A DNA stretch of 64,000 nt, from positions 117,742-181,741 of the forward strand of contig NZ_LPVF01000009.1 in the NCBI RefSeq assembly GCF_001517105.1, read 5' to 3'. Under the pieces are notes generated by a model, which made no database searches, was not told the DNA's origin, and worked only from the letters and a program-made list of their open reading frames with translations. A program made the translations under genes and the position numbers. Shown one piece after another: positions 53,153 through 61,706 of this stretch. The DNA comes from Bacillus halotolerans. Lineage in GTDB: Bacteria > Bacillota > Bacilli > Bacillales > Bacillaceae. Position 1 is the first letter of the stretch, and the number at the start of each line of letters is the position of its first letter.

Positions 53153-53383
53153 TCATACAGATAACTTGATTATGAATTCTTTAATCGCATCGTCCCTGCT
53201 TTCTTTATACAGGCCTCGATCTGGGTGTAGTTGCTCGATCCCTTGATCGCTTGTTTCTCGGTCGATACCCTTATATACATTGCCATCACTCTGGATCTTC
53301 TTCCTATCAAGTTTTATTAAATAATGAGAGGAATCGTTCATGCATTTGTCAGCTTGCGGTCCCTCGATGAGTATCACCTTCAA
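53153..53383 (-). CDS. Hypothetical small protein
   Basis: A 76-residue frame from TTG 53383 (MKVILIEGPQADKCMND) rich in Lys, Asp and Ser, ending DDAIKEFIIKLSV. A possible AAGGTG site lies 10 bases upstream. No family is recognised and no membrane helix or signal is visible. It is at the start of the accessory stretch, convergent to sigK. It may be a real small gene or a chance frame. Confidence 0.35.
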   Translation of the reverse strand: MKVILIEGPQADKCMNDSSHYLIKLDRKKIQSDGNVYKGIDRETSDQGIEQLHPDRGLYKESRDDAIKEFIIKLSV

Positions 53384-53456
53384 AAATGCATCACACCTTG
53401 GGTAATGCTATGTAATAACTGTTTGTCCTAATGAGGTGATTTTCAAAATGAAAACA

Positions 53457-53496
53457 GATAAAAACCGATAGTTTGAAACCATCGGTTTTTTCTAGA
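53457..53496. terminator. Hairpin with T runs on both strands
   Basis: AAAAACCGATAGTTTGAAACCATCGGTTTTTT: stem AAACCGATGG/TCGGTTT with T runs each way. It may terminate transcription arriving from yrdN on the minus strand. The 170 bases between it and yrdN hold no recognisable gene. Confidence 0.65.
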
Positions 53497-53667
53497 ATAT
53501 TTACTAAATCCACTAGGCCCTAAATAAAGTGTAAGTATATTTTCAGTTACAGAAGCCCATTATTTCAAGCAATTGAAGTAATTCATTACACTCGATTGCA
53601 TGATTTTATATTCATTTTGGGCATAAGTTTTAAATGAAGCTTAATCATTATCTAAATGTGTTTTCAA

Positions 53668-54057
53668 CTACAATTTACCGGTTAAAAATTGGGCCTCCCC
53701 AAGTCCAAAACTCCAGTCAGCATTATCATTTTCAACAATAGATACAATTAAATCAGTTGATGCGATATCACACTCAGATTCCAGTCTTTCGGCTAACAGA
53801 TTGTAGAATTTTTGTTTCTTCTCTTCCGGTCGGGATTTACTTGTAACAGAAAGAACAACAAGATTTTTGGTTCGTTTAAATCCTAAGCCAGTATCCTCAA
53901 TAATCATATGATCTTCTGGATGTTCATGAACAATTTGATAACGGTCCTGTTGAGGCACATCAAAAGCCTCTACCACAACATTGTGAGTGACATCTAGAAG
54001 TTTTTTTAAACTTGATTTATCTCGCCCTTCTATTAAGTCAAAACGAAGTAATGGCAT
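53668..54057 (-). CDS. yrdN: Tautomerase-superfamily protein YrdN
   Basis: 129 residues starting [21 protein letters not shown]; the Pro directly after Met is the catalytic base in the 4-oxalocrotonate tautomerase/MSAD superfamily. The C-terminal part ([28 protein letters not shown]) matches the 130-residue YrdN-like class. A GGAGGAAA site precedes the ATG. In strain 168 yrdN is next to gltR. Here a GltR-like gene lies 2.5 kb downstream, so this may be a rearranged piece of that locus. The substrate is unknown. Confidence 0.85.
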   Translation of the reverse strand: MPLLRFDLIEGRDKSSLKKLLDVTHNVVVEAFDVPQQDRYQIVHEHPEDHMIIEDTGLGFKRTKNLVVLSVTSKSRPEEKKQKFYNLLAERLESECDIASTDLIVSIVENDNADWSFGLGEAQFLTGKL

Positions 54058-54181
54058 AAAATTTCCTCCTTCTACTACAAATCAACAGTCTTTTTAATTT
54101 CTATTCGTTAATGTGTAGCTGTGTCCAAGCAGTTGAGTAGCTACTACATAATGTGTTATTTTTTACTCTTACTACATTAGG

Positions 54182-54316
54182 TTAAAATAATTTCACAATA
54201 GCCCTTCCTCTTGATTGTCCTTTTAATTCTGTTGTTAGTCGTTCCCATGTTATGATGCGTATTTCCATTGGACAATATACAGAATCAACTTCGAGCAAAT
54301 TAACCATTTCTTTAAT
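54182..54316 (-). pseudogene. Remnant of a YhfP/AcuI-type oxidoreductase C-terminus
   Basis: Minus-strand translation gives VNLLEVDSVYCPMEIR, then TWERLTTELK, then GQSRGRAIVKLF and a stop at 54182. The intact reductase at 60700-61698 has VNLLGIDSVYCPMETR, TWQRLASELK and RGEARGRIIVNLV in the same order. About 30 residues between ELK and GQSRGR are missing here, as is everything upstream. It is a decayed paralogue, divergent from the LysR remnant that follows. Confidence 0.7.
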
Positions 54317-54478
54317 AGCCTTATCTGTATTTTTCTAAGCCTTAGATTACATTAAATTCTCCTGTCGTATATAATTCAAAATTAAGATGTTAGACATCTT
54401 AAAATTAGGTATCGCTTTTCAGGAGAACTCATGATGAATATTCAATTGATGAAAGTTTTTCTAATTACTGCAAGGACA
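54317..54478 (+). repeat. Direct repeat copy A: LysR promoter, operator and first codons
   Basis: Closely similar to 56396-56577 in the same orientation; copy A lacks about 20 bases near its start. Shared blocks include TATATAATTCAAAATTAAGATGT, the palindrome, and AATATTCAATTG. It contains the truncated LysR start at 54431. Confidence 0.85.
54382..54402. promoter_or_regulatory. Palindromic operator-like site, copy A
   Basis: TTAAGATGT-TAG-ACATCTTAA: perfect 9-base arms around three bases, 29 bases before the LysR remnant start. A near-identical site precedes the intact LysR gene at 56485-56505. Confidence 0.65.
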
Positions 54479-54484
54479 TGTTAA
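54431..54484 (+). pseudogene. Truncated LysR-family regulator (first 17 codons only)
   Basis: ATG 54431 reads MMNIQLMKVFLITARTC and then a stop. The intact regulator at 56533 begins MNIQLLQVFLTTAREG. Identity breaks off at about codon 16, where the end of the EamA gene region begins. A good AGGAGAAC ribosome site remains. It is a deletion remnant. Confidence 0.8.
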
Positions 54485-54498
54485 TGTTTCACAGGTTG

Positions 54499-55398
54499 TT
54501 AACTCTGAATTTTTAAAACATCTAATTTCTTCGGCTTTCTATTCACAAAATAAATACTCATAGTAACCATAATTATGCCCACCAGAATATTTAAAGTAAT
54601 TGGTTCATTTAAAAAAAGTGCTCCAATAATTAATGCAACGATTGGTATAACAAACATGTATGATGCTACTTTACTCGCCTCTCCATGTCTAACTAACGTG
54701 AAGTAAATGAACCACCCCAAGGCAATGACTAGAATACCACCAAATAATAAGCCAAACATATAGGAAAAATTCAATTGGATATCTCTCCAATTTTCTATAG
54801 AAGCACCAATAGCCGTTAGTATAATACCTCCAATGATAAACTGAACAATGATCATACTTAATATATCTACCCTCTGTTCTATTTTTTTAGCGTAGACTGT
54901 GCCAATCGCCCAACTTACTGCTGTACCCAAGGCAAGTAAAACACCCACAATTGAAATATCCCCTGAAAAGCTTCCTTCGCTAATCACCAATTCACCTATA
55001 ATGCCCAACATCAAACCAATGAGCTTGAATTTTGTCATTTTCTCTTGAAGCCATATCCAAGCCATAATTCCAACTAATACTGGCTGAAGGAAAACAATAA
55101 CTGAAAATAAACCAGAAGGTAAATAATTTAGTCCAATTGTTTGGAGTCCGTAATAAAGAATAACATTAAATATAGTGGATATTGAATATATGCCCCAATT
55201 CTCTCTCAGATTCAAATTTCTCAGTTTCGGCAAAAAAATAATCAATAGAATTATTCCCCCCAGAAAAGTTCTCATGCCTGAGAACAGAAAAGGAGGTGTA
55301 TACTCTAAAGCAATCTTTGTAACGGGCCAATTCAAACTCCAAATAATAACAAGGGAAATAATAAGAATAACCCCTTGTTTCGGTGATACAGCCTTCAA
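54499..55398 (-). CDS. EamA-family (DMT) transporter
   Basis: 299 residues with ten predicted membrane helices arranged as two EamA repeats (about 8-140 and 150-290), including WSLNWPVTKIALEYTPPF in the first. The start is TTG 55398 with AAAGGAGAG upstream. DMT permeases usually export metabolites or drugs; the substrate cannot be told. It lies downstream of the hydrolase gene on the same strand (67 bases apart), probably one transcript. It is more AT-rich than core neighbours. Confidence 0.85.
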   Translation of the reverse strand: MKAVSPKQGVILIISLVIIWSLNWPVTKIALEYTPPFLFSGMRTFLGGIILLIIFLPKLRNLNLRENWGIYSISTIFNVILYYGLQTIGLNYLPSGLFSVIVFLQPVLVGIMAWIWLQEKMTKFKLIGLMLGIIGELVISEGSFSGDISIVGVLLALGTAVSWAIGTVYAKKIEQRVDILSMIIVQFIIGGIILTAIGASIENWRDIQLNFSYMFGLLFGGILVIALGWFIYFTLVRHGEASKVASYMFVIPIVALIIGALFLNEPITLNILVGIIMVTMSIYFVNRKPKKLDVLKIQS

Positions 55399-55465
55399 CC
55401 GTCTCTCTCCTTTAAAAATTAAATGTCTTTTGCAAAAGGTTTATCCTCGAACCGTGACCACGAAT

Positions 55466-56323
55466 TTATATAACATTCATTTTTTCCATGAAGTTCAAAA
55501 TCAATTTTCCGATTTCATCCGCATGTGTTTCCAATGCAAAATGTCCAGAATCTAATAAATGAATCTCGGAATCGGGCAAATCTTTTTTAAAGGCTAAAGC
55601 ACCTTGAGGAATAAACGAAACATCATTTTTGCCCCATGTTGCCAATAAAGGTGGTTGATATTCGCGTAAATATTGTTGAAATGCCGGATAAAGCTTCACG
55701 TTATTTTTATAATCGAAAATTAAATCTAATTGTTTTTCGTCAATTCCCGGTCGAGACATATATAAAATATCAAGAGTATATCCATCTGGCGATACTTGAT
55801 TATTTTGTGTCCCATCAAGATACTGATTTTTAATTGTTTTCGGTGCAAATGCTGTACGGTAGCTATCCCTTTTTTCCTGTGTAGGATTTTCCCAATAATC
55901 TTCCCGCTCAGCCCATTTTTTACCCAACCCTTCACGATAGACGTTCCCATTTTGACTAATTATTGCCGTGACGCGTTCCGGGTCTTTCATAGCTAAACGA
56001 AAGCCAATGGGCGCGCCATAATCAAAGACATAAAGGGCATATTTCTTTAGACTAAGTCTATCAACGAAAGCTGCAACAATTTCAGTGATGTGATCAAATG
56101 TATATTCAAACTTTTCTCTATCGGGTGAGGCCGTGTTACCAAAACCCGGGTAATCAGGCGCAATTACATAATAGTGATTTTTTAGAATGGGTATCAGTTC
56201 ACGGAACATATGACTTGATGTTGGAAAACCATGAAGCAATAAAATGACTGGTTTTTCAGGATCTCCAGCCTTACGATAAAATACATTTATACCCTCTATT
56301 TCAACAAAATGATATGTTGTCAT
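55466..56323 (-). CDS. Alpha/beta hydrolase with Asp nucleophile (dehalogenase/epoxide hydrolase-like)
   Basis: 285 residues. HGFPTSS (31-37) forms the oxyanion region. The nucleophile elbow is VFDYGAP with Asp 101 instead of the Ser of esterases. Asp 234 (GKNDVSF) and His 261 (DSGHFALE) complete the triad. An Asp nucleophile is the mark of haloalkane dehalogenases, epoxide hydrolases and fluoroacetate dehalogenase relatives. GGAGGGAT precedes the ATG. It is divergent from the LysR-family gene at 56533, with the palindromic operator between them, which suggests that regulator controls it. Confidence 0.82.
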   Translation of the reverse strand: MTTYHFVEIEGINVFYRKAGDPEKPVILLLHGFPTSSHMFRELIPILKNHYYVIAPDYPGFGNTASPDREKFEYTFDHITEIVAAFVDRLSLKKYALYVFDYGAPIGFRLAMKDPERVTAIISQNGNVYREGLGKKWAEREDYWENPTQEKRDSYRTAFAPKTIKNQYLDGTQNNQVSPDGYTLDILYMSRPGIDEKQLDLIFDYKNNVKLYPAFQQYLREYQPPLLATWGKNDVSFIPQGALAFKKDLPDSEIHLLDSGHFALETHADEIGKLILNFMEKMNVI

Positions 56324-56395
56324 TTATATCCCTCCTGTGCAATTTTCCTTATATTAGGGTGTGTCATGTCGATTTTTTTACTCTTGAATGGAATA

Positions 56396-56577
56396 ACCCT
56401 TATCTGTATGACTCACTCAGGAAATCATTTATTCTTTCTAAGCTTTAGTTTACATGAAGTTCTCCTATCATATATAATTCAAAATTAAGATGTGAGACAT
56501 CTCAAAAACAGATACCAACTATGGAGGACTACATGAATATTCAATTGTTACAGGTTTTTCTTACTACTGCTCGTGAA
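56396..56577 (+). repeat. Direct repeat copy B: promoter and start of the LysR gene
   Basis: Partner of 54317-54478. It covers the upstream region, the palindrome and the first 15 codons of the intact LysR gene. It has about 20 bases near 56410-56430 that copy A lacks. Confidence 0.85.
56485..56505. promoter_or_regulatory. Palindromic operator-like site, copy B
   Basis: TTAAGATGT-GAG-ACATCTCAA, with 8 of 9 arm positions symmetrical, between the divergent hydrolase and LysR genes. LysR proteins commonly bind such dyads to control themselves and the divergent gene. The link to this regulator is inference. Confidence 0.6.
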
Positions 56578-57414
56578 GGCAGTATTTCTAAGGCAGCTCA
56601 GACTTTAAATTATGCTCAATCGAACGTAACGAATAAGATACAACAACTAGAAACCGATTTACAGACAACATTATTCTACCGCCATAGTAGAGGAATCACA
56701 CTTACTCCCCCTGGGCAAATTCTTGTTTCTTACTCAGAAAAAATTCTAAATACTGTTGAAGAGGCTAGAGCAGCCATGGGCAAATCATCCGCCCCTTCTG
56801 GACCTCTGCGTATAGGATCAATGGAAACAACGGCTGCAGTCTGGCTTCCTCAACTCCTTGCACATTATAATAAACTCTATCCAAATGTTGATTTAAACCT
56901 AGTAACCGGTCCTACGGAACAACAAATACAAGCTGTTTTACACTATGAGCTAAACGGTGCTTTTATTTCAGGACCTATTGAACATCCTGATTTAGTTCAA
57001 GAAAAAGTATTGGAAGAAGAGATGGTTCTGGTTACGAGTGCTTCACACCCTAATATTTCTACCATCCATGATGTTCAAACACAAACCATGCTGGTATTCC
57101 GTGAAGGGTGTTCTTACAGAGCAAAGCTCAATCATATCCTGCAAGAAGAAGGTTTATTGCCTGTAAAATTAATGGAATTTGGCATACTTGAAGCAATTAT
57201 TGGCTGTGTTAGCGCCGGCTTGGGTATTTCACTGCTGCCTCGTTCAATTATTGCCGCGCATGAAAAACAAGGCCGCATCCGCAGCCATACGATCTCTGAC
57301 AAGTATTCTTTAGTAACAACTATGTTTATTAGGCGAAAGGACACTTTAATTACACCTGCTTTATCTGCTTTTTTAACGAATATGAGGGATCATTTTCAGA
57401 AAAACATGAATTGA
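56533..57414 (+). CDS. gltR: LysR-family transcriptional regulator, GltR-like
   Basis: 293 residues from ATG 56533, with GGAGG five bases upstream; an in-frame ATG at 56521 lies inside that site. An N-terminal winged helix (MNIQLLQVFLTTAREGSISKAAQTLNYAQS) is followed by a LysR effector domain (GPLRIGSMETTAAVWLPQLL). Sequence closely resembles, from memory, B. subtilis GltR, a LysR protein able to activate gltAB in mutants, whose gene adjoins yrdN in strain 168. The symbol is given with moderate confidence. Divergent to the hydrolase gene. Confidence 0.78.
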   Translation: MNIQLLQVFLTTAREGSISKAAQTLNYAQSNVTNKIQQLETDLQTTLFYRHSRGITLTPPGQILVSYSEKILNTVEEARAAMGKSSAPSGPLRIGSMETTAAVWLPQLLAHYNKLYPNVDLNLVTGPTEQQIQAVLHYELNGAFISGPIEHPDLVQEKVLEEEMVLVTSASHPNISTIHDVQTQTMLVFREGCSYRAKLNHILQEEGLLPVKLMEFGILEAIIGCVSAGLGISLLPRSIIAAHEKQGRIRSHTISDKYSLVTTMFIRRKDTLITPALSAFLTNMRDHFQKNMN

Positions 57415-57514
57415 CAAAAAGAAGGAAAACGATATATTTAAGCGAATACGAGTCTTTGACTAAAATTGAAAATAATCTTTTTTCAAAATTCATGTCTTAA
57501 CGGGGGGATTCGGT

Positions 57515-58558
57515 ATGAATAAATTTATGAAGAGGTTTTCCTTAACAAAACCAATTATTCAAGCTCCAATGGCTGGCGGTATTACAAAGCCGCGACTGGC
57601 ATCTGCCGTTTCGAATCAAGGTGCTCTCGGCAGTTTAGCATCGGGATATCTTACGCCAGAATTACTAGAGCAACAACTGAAAGAAATGTATGAGCTGACA
57701 GACGCTCCTTTTCAAGTGAATGTGTTTGTTCCGTTAGGTCTAGAAATGCCGTCAGAAGATCAAATAGACTCGTGGAAAAAAAACATACCGTTAGCTAATC
57801 AAGTAAATCAATTCACATCTGTACAAGAAGAGTGGGATGACTTCTATCAAAAAATTGATATGATTTTAAGATACAAGGTAAAGGCTTGCTCATTCACTTT
57901 TGATCTGCCGCCGGAAGACGCTGTAAAGGAACTAAAAACTTCTGGTTGCTGTTTAATTGGAACCGCTTCAACAGTAGAAGAAGCATTGTTAATGGAAGAA
58001 CGGGGAATGGATATAGTAGTCCTTCAAGGAAGTGAAGCCGGTGGACATCGTGGAGCGTTCTTACCTTCCAAAGGTGAATCTGCCATAGGTTTAATGGCTC
58101 TGATTCCACAAGCAGCAGATGCATTGAGTGTACCTGTCATAGCTGCTGGGGGAATTATAGACCATAGAGGAGTAAAAGCAGCTTTAACCCTTGGAGCCCA
58201 AGGCGTTCAAATTGGGTCTGCCTTTTTAATTTGTCACGAAAGTAACGCACATCCAGTGCATAAACAGAAAATACGAGAAGCAAACGAAGCAGATACAAAG
58301 CTTACAAAATTATTTTCAGGTAAAGAGGCCAGAGGAATCGTAAATAAATGGATGGAAGAAAAAGAACAGTTTGAAACACAAACCCTTCCGTATCCTTATC
58401 AAAATACACTAACGAAGGCAATGAGACAGCAGGCTTCACTTCAAAATAACCATGATCAGATGTCTTTGTGGGCAGGGCAAGGAATAAGATCATTGACTGA
58501 GGAAATGTCGGTTAAGCAGCTTTTAAATAAGCTTTGTCATGAAGATATAAAAATATAA
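57515..58558 (+). CDS. yrpB: Nitronate monooxygenase YrpB
   Basis: 347 residues of the FMN-dependent 2-nitropropane dioxygenase family: PIIQAPMAGGITKPRLASAVSNQGALGSLA, VVLQGSEAGGHRG and VPVIAAGGIIDHRGVKAALTLGAQGVQIGSAFL. It oxidises alkyl nitronates and protects against propionate 3-nitronate. A GGGGGGATT site precedes the ATG. In strain 168 yrpB neighbours sigZ and yrpC. Here a molybdenum enzyme gene lies between yrpB and yrpC. Confidence 0.92.
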   Translation: MNKFMKRFSLTKPIIQAPMAGGITKPRLASAVSNQGALGSLASGYLTPELLEQQLKEMYELTDAPFQVNVFVPLGLEMPSEDQIDSWKKNIPLANQVNQFTSVQEEWDDFYQKIDMILRYKVKACSFTFDLPPEDAVKELKTSGCCLIGTASTVEEALLMEERGMDIVVLQGSEAGGHRGAFLPSKGESAIGLMALIPQAADALSVPVIAAGGIIDHRGVKAALTLGAQGVQIGSAFLICHESNAHPVHKQKIREANEADTKLTKLFSGKEARGIVNKWMEEKEQFETQTLPYPYQNTLTKAMRQQASLQNNHDQMSLWAGQGIRSLTEEMSVKQLLNKLCHEDIKI

Positions 58559-58576
58559 TGCATTTCATTGTTGATA

Positions 58577-58616
58577 TAGCAAAAAAAGCAAACTTCGATA
58601 TGTAGTTTGCTTTTTC
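58577..58616. terminator. Bidirectional terminator after yrpB
   Basis: AAAAAGCAAACT / AGTTTGCTTTTT stem between convergent genes, with T runs both ways. Confidence 0.85.
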
Positions 58617-58646
58617 TTCGTGATTTCGCACTCTGAATCGTTAAAC

Positions 58647-59690
58647 CTAGTCGATATTAGGATGTAGATTTTCCTCATCCAAAGAATTTTGAACGAAGAT
58701 CATTGCCCTAGACACTTGGTTGCGTCTTGAAGTTAAAGGCTGACTATTTCCTAAAGAGTCAATCGCTCTCACAACTATTAAATATTCACCTACAGATTTC
58801 GGGCGCCAACGGAAAGAGAATTTCTGCCACTCTACACTCATACGGCCTTCAACCTTGGCTTCTTTCCAATTCTCTCCTCCATCAGTAGATACTTCAACTG
58901 ATACAATTGGATTTTCTGCCCATGTCCAACCGAAAATATCAATCTCTTCAAGTTCAACCAATTGTCCATTCTGCGGATGTACAATAATACTGTTTGGACT
59001 AACAGTCCATACCGGTGACTCTTTTAGTTGTCCATCTACTACTTCCCGGTCAACATAATATTTGGTAGTGAAAGCACTGTTGCTTCGGGAGTCTGAAACA
59101 GTCAAATGAGTCAGCCATTTTGTGGAATTAGTTCCATAATAGCCGGGAACAACAAGTCGAACAGGACCTCCTCTCTCTACAGTTAACGGCTCATTGTTAA
59201 TTTCCAAAGCTATTAATACATTTGGATCTAACGCCTTTGCTAGGGGGAGATCTTTCTCGTATTCTGAATAGTATTCTTGGTTGTAAACTCCTTGATCAAT
59301 ACCTTTTGAGATAACATAGCACGCCTCTTCTTTTACACCTACCACACTTAATACATCTGTGAGTCTGATTCCTTTCCAAACAACGTTTCCAACTCTCCGT
59401 TGCGGCACTTTTGGATTAAGGGGATTTCCTGCACACTCATGAAACGCCATTACAGATGTTTGTGGAAATGCTTTTAAATCTTCCAAACTGAATTGATTCG
59501 GTCTATCAACCATTCCGTTGATACTTAGCATCCATTCACGATTATTAATATCAGGAATACCAAGATGCCATACTTTGAATAAATCCCCTTCCCTAGTAAT
59601 TTTTCTCGAAAGGCTGTCTTTATCTTGATTCTGAATGAGCCCAAAACCCGAAAACTTCATTGGTTGATTCGATTTTGATGACTTCACCAT
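58647..59690 (-). CDS. Sulfite oxidase-family molybdopterin protein
   Basis: 347 residues. The molybdopterin domain (about 30-210) includes the molybdenum-ligand cysteine C86 in FHECAGNPLNP, then RGGPVRLVVPGYYGTNSTKWLTHL. It is followed by the Ig-like Mo-co dimerisation domain (about 225-330; ISFGWTWAENPIVSVEVSTDGG-type). No Tat or Sec signal and no heme domain are present, so it is predicted cytoplasmic and needs an outside electron acceptor. No partner or cofactor gene is nearby. GGTGGTG precedes the ATG. Confidence 0.85.
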   Translation of the reverse strand: MVKSSKSNQPMKFSGFGLIQNQDKDSLSRKITREGDLFKVWHLGIPDINNREWMLSINGMVDRPNQFSLEDLKAFPQTSVMAFHECAGNPLNPKVPQRRVGNVVWKGIRLTDVLSVVGVKEEACYVISKGIDQGVYNQEYYSEYEKDLPLAKALDPNVLIALEINNEPLTVERGGPVRLVVPGYYGTNSTKWLTHLTVSDSRSNSAFTTKYYVDREVVDGQLKESPVWTVSPNSIIVHPQNGQLVELEEIDIFGWTWAENPIVSVEVSTDGGENWKEAKVEGRMSVEWQKFSFRWRPKSVGEYLIVVRAIDSLGNSQPLTSRRNQVSRAMIFVQNSLDEENLHPNID

Positions 59691-59906
59691 ATTACACCAC
59701 CAACATTTTTACTATTAAACATTTCCACCCTATCTCTCCCTTCTCAAGCTTTGCTCTAAGGTAACATATTGAATTAAAACTATCCTATTCGAAAAATAGA
59801 TATCTCCCATATTAAATTCGAATATTAAAATGGTTCTTTTTCGTTTGATTAAGATGATAGGAAGTCATATGATAAAAAAAGAATGAGATAGAAAGCGTGA
59901 AAAGTT

Positions 59907-60710
59907 ATGAAAATAGGATTTTTTGATTCCGGAATAGGTGGAATGTCTGTATTATATGAGGCCATAAAAGTTCTTCCTTATGAAGATTACATTTTTTATG
60001 CAGACACTTTAAACGTTCCATACGGTGAAAAATCAAAGATAGAAGTTAGAGAATATATTTTTAATGCAGTTGAATTTATGGCCAGTCAAAATATCAAAGC
60101 TCTCGTTATTGCATGTAATACAGCTACTAGCATTGCGATAGAGGATCTTCGGAAAAATTTCGATTTTCCGATAATCGGAATCGAACCTGCTGTTAAGCCC
60201 GCTGTAAAAAACTGTGAAGACGAAAGAAAAAGAGTTCTCGTAGTTGCTACTAACTTGACGCTTAAAGAAGAGAAATTTCATAATCTAGTCAAAGAAATTG
60301 ATCACCATGAACTTGTTGATTGCTTAGCTCTTCCAGGACTAGTTGAATTTGCTGAGAACTTTGATTTTAGTGAATACAAGGTCATTAAATATCTAACGAA
60401 CGAGCTGTCTTCTTTTGATTTAAAACAATACGGGACCGTTGTGTTAGGTTGTACTCATTTTCCGTTTTTTAAAAAAAGTTTTGAAAAATTGTTTGGTATA
60501 AATGTTGATATTATTTCAGGCAGTATCGGTACTGCAAGACAGTTGAAGAAAATTCTTGCAGATCATAACCAGCTTGGTGAAGGATCGGGTTCAATCACCT
60601 TTTATCGTTCTGGTCATAAAATCGAGGACCAAGAAATCATATCAAAGTATAAAAATTTGTTTGAAATATTAGATGGAAATCAAAGGAGTCATGTTGGCCA
60701 TGGAATTTAA
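59907..60710 (+). CDS. yrpC: Glutamate racemase YrpC
   Basis: 267 residues. The two catalytic cysteines are C70 (VIACNTATS) and C182 (VVLGCTHFPFF), and the start MKIGFFDSGIGGMSVLYEA carries the DSGIGG motif. It interconverts L- and D-glutamate for peptidoglycan. B. subtilis has RacE as the main enzyme and YrpC as the second; the sequence fits YrpC. The ribosome site is weak (GAAAG). Its last codons overlap the reductase gene that follows. Confidence 0.9.
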   Translation: MKIGFFDSGIGGMSVLYEAIKVLPYEDYIFYADTLNVPYGEKSKIEVREYIFNAVEFMASQNIKALVIACNTATSIAIEDLRKNFDFPIIGIEPAVKPAVKNCEDERKRVLVVATNLTLKEEKFHNLVKEIDHHELVDCLALPGLVEFAENFDFSEYKVIKYLTNELSSFDLKQYGTVVLGCTHFPFFKKSFEKLFGINVDIISGSIGTARQLKKILADHNQLGEGSGSITFYRSGHKIEDQEIISKYKNLFEILDGNQRSHVGHGI

Positions 60711-61698
60711 GGCTCTGGTTATAAACAATGCAAATCATAATTTTTCAGTAAATGTCCAACAGTTAACTTCTTCTGACTTACAAAAGGGAGAAGTATTAAT
60801 TCGTGTTTGTTATTCCAGTGTAAATTATAAAGATAGTCTTGCTGCCATTCCTGAAGGGAAAATTGTATCAACCTATCCATTTGTTCCTGGTATTGATTTA
60901 TCTGGAGTGGTCGTTTCTTCAGAAGATGACCGTTTCAAAGTAGGAGACAAAGTAATTGCTACTAGCTACGAAATAGGTGTTTCCCATTTTGGAGGCTATA
61001 GTGAATACGCTCGTATTCCTGCTGATTGGATCGTCCCCCTTCCTGAGGGTCTTACTTTAAAAGATGCGATGATTATTGGTACTGCTGGCTTTACTGCAGC
61101 ATTATCCGTACAGCGCCTTGAAGAAAACCATGTTACACCTAAAAAGGGTAAGGTACTTGTTACAGGAGCGACAGGCGGAGTCGGTAGTTTTGCTGTGTCT
61201 ATGCTCTCAGCAGGCGGCTATCATGTTGAAGCAAGTACAGGGAAAGAAAAAGAAAGCAGTTATCTGAGAGAACTGGGCGCTAAAACTGTCATTCATCGGA
61301 ATGAAGTATATAACGGTACCTTAAAACCATTGCAAAAACAAAAATGGGCAGCTGCTGTCGATCCTGTAGGCGGAGAACCTCTAGCATCAATACTTAGCCA
61401 AATTCAGTACGGAGGTTCAGTGGCTGTTAGTGGGTTAACAGCCGGTACAACGCTGCCAACCACAGTATTTCCGTTCATACTACGCGGAGTGAATTTGTTA
61501 GGAATAGATTCTGTTTATTGTCCAATGGAAACTAGACAAAAAACGTGGCAACGCCTAGCCAGTGAACTTAAACCAGCAAATTTAGAAAAATTCGTTCAGA
61601 ATGAAGTAACACTTGATCAATTACCAGATGTTCTTCCTACCTTACTGAGAGGCGAAGCAAGAGGAAGAATTATTGTAAATTTGGTAGAATGCGATTAA
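60700..61698 (+). CDS. Zinc-free MDR-family quinone/acrylyl-CoA reductase, YhfP-like
   Basis: 332 residues from ATG 60700 (MEFKALVINNANHN), 11 bases after AAGGAG; ATG 60691 is too close to that site and ATG 60673 precedes it. YSSVNYKDSLA, GIDLSGVVVSS, NADP-binding VLVTGATGGVGSFAVSML and LGIDSVYCPM are typical of the YhdH/AcuI/YhfP oxidoreductases, which lack the catalytic zinc ligands. It overlaps yrpC by 11 bases and so should be co-translated. The physiological substrate is unknown. A strong terminator follows. Confidence 0.85.
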   Translation: MEFKALVINNANHNFSVNVQQLTSSDLQKGEVLIRVCYSSVNYKDSLAAIPEGKIVSTYPFVPGIDLSGVVVSSEDDRFKVGDKVIATSYEIGVSHFGGYSEYARIPADWIVPLPEGLTLKDAMIIGTAGFTAALSVQRLEENHVTPKKGKVLVTGATGGVGSFAVSMLSAGGYHVEASTGKEKESSYLRELGAKTVIHRNEVYNGTLKPLQKQKWAAAVDPVGGEPLASILSQIQYGGSVAVSGLTAGTTLPTTVFPFILRGVNLLGIDSVYCPMETRQKTWQRLASELKPANLEKFVQNEVTLDQLPDVLPTLLRGEARGRIIVNLVECD

Positions 61699-61706
61699 TA
61701 TGAACT

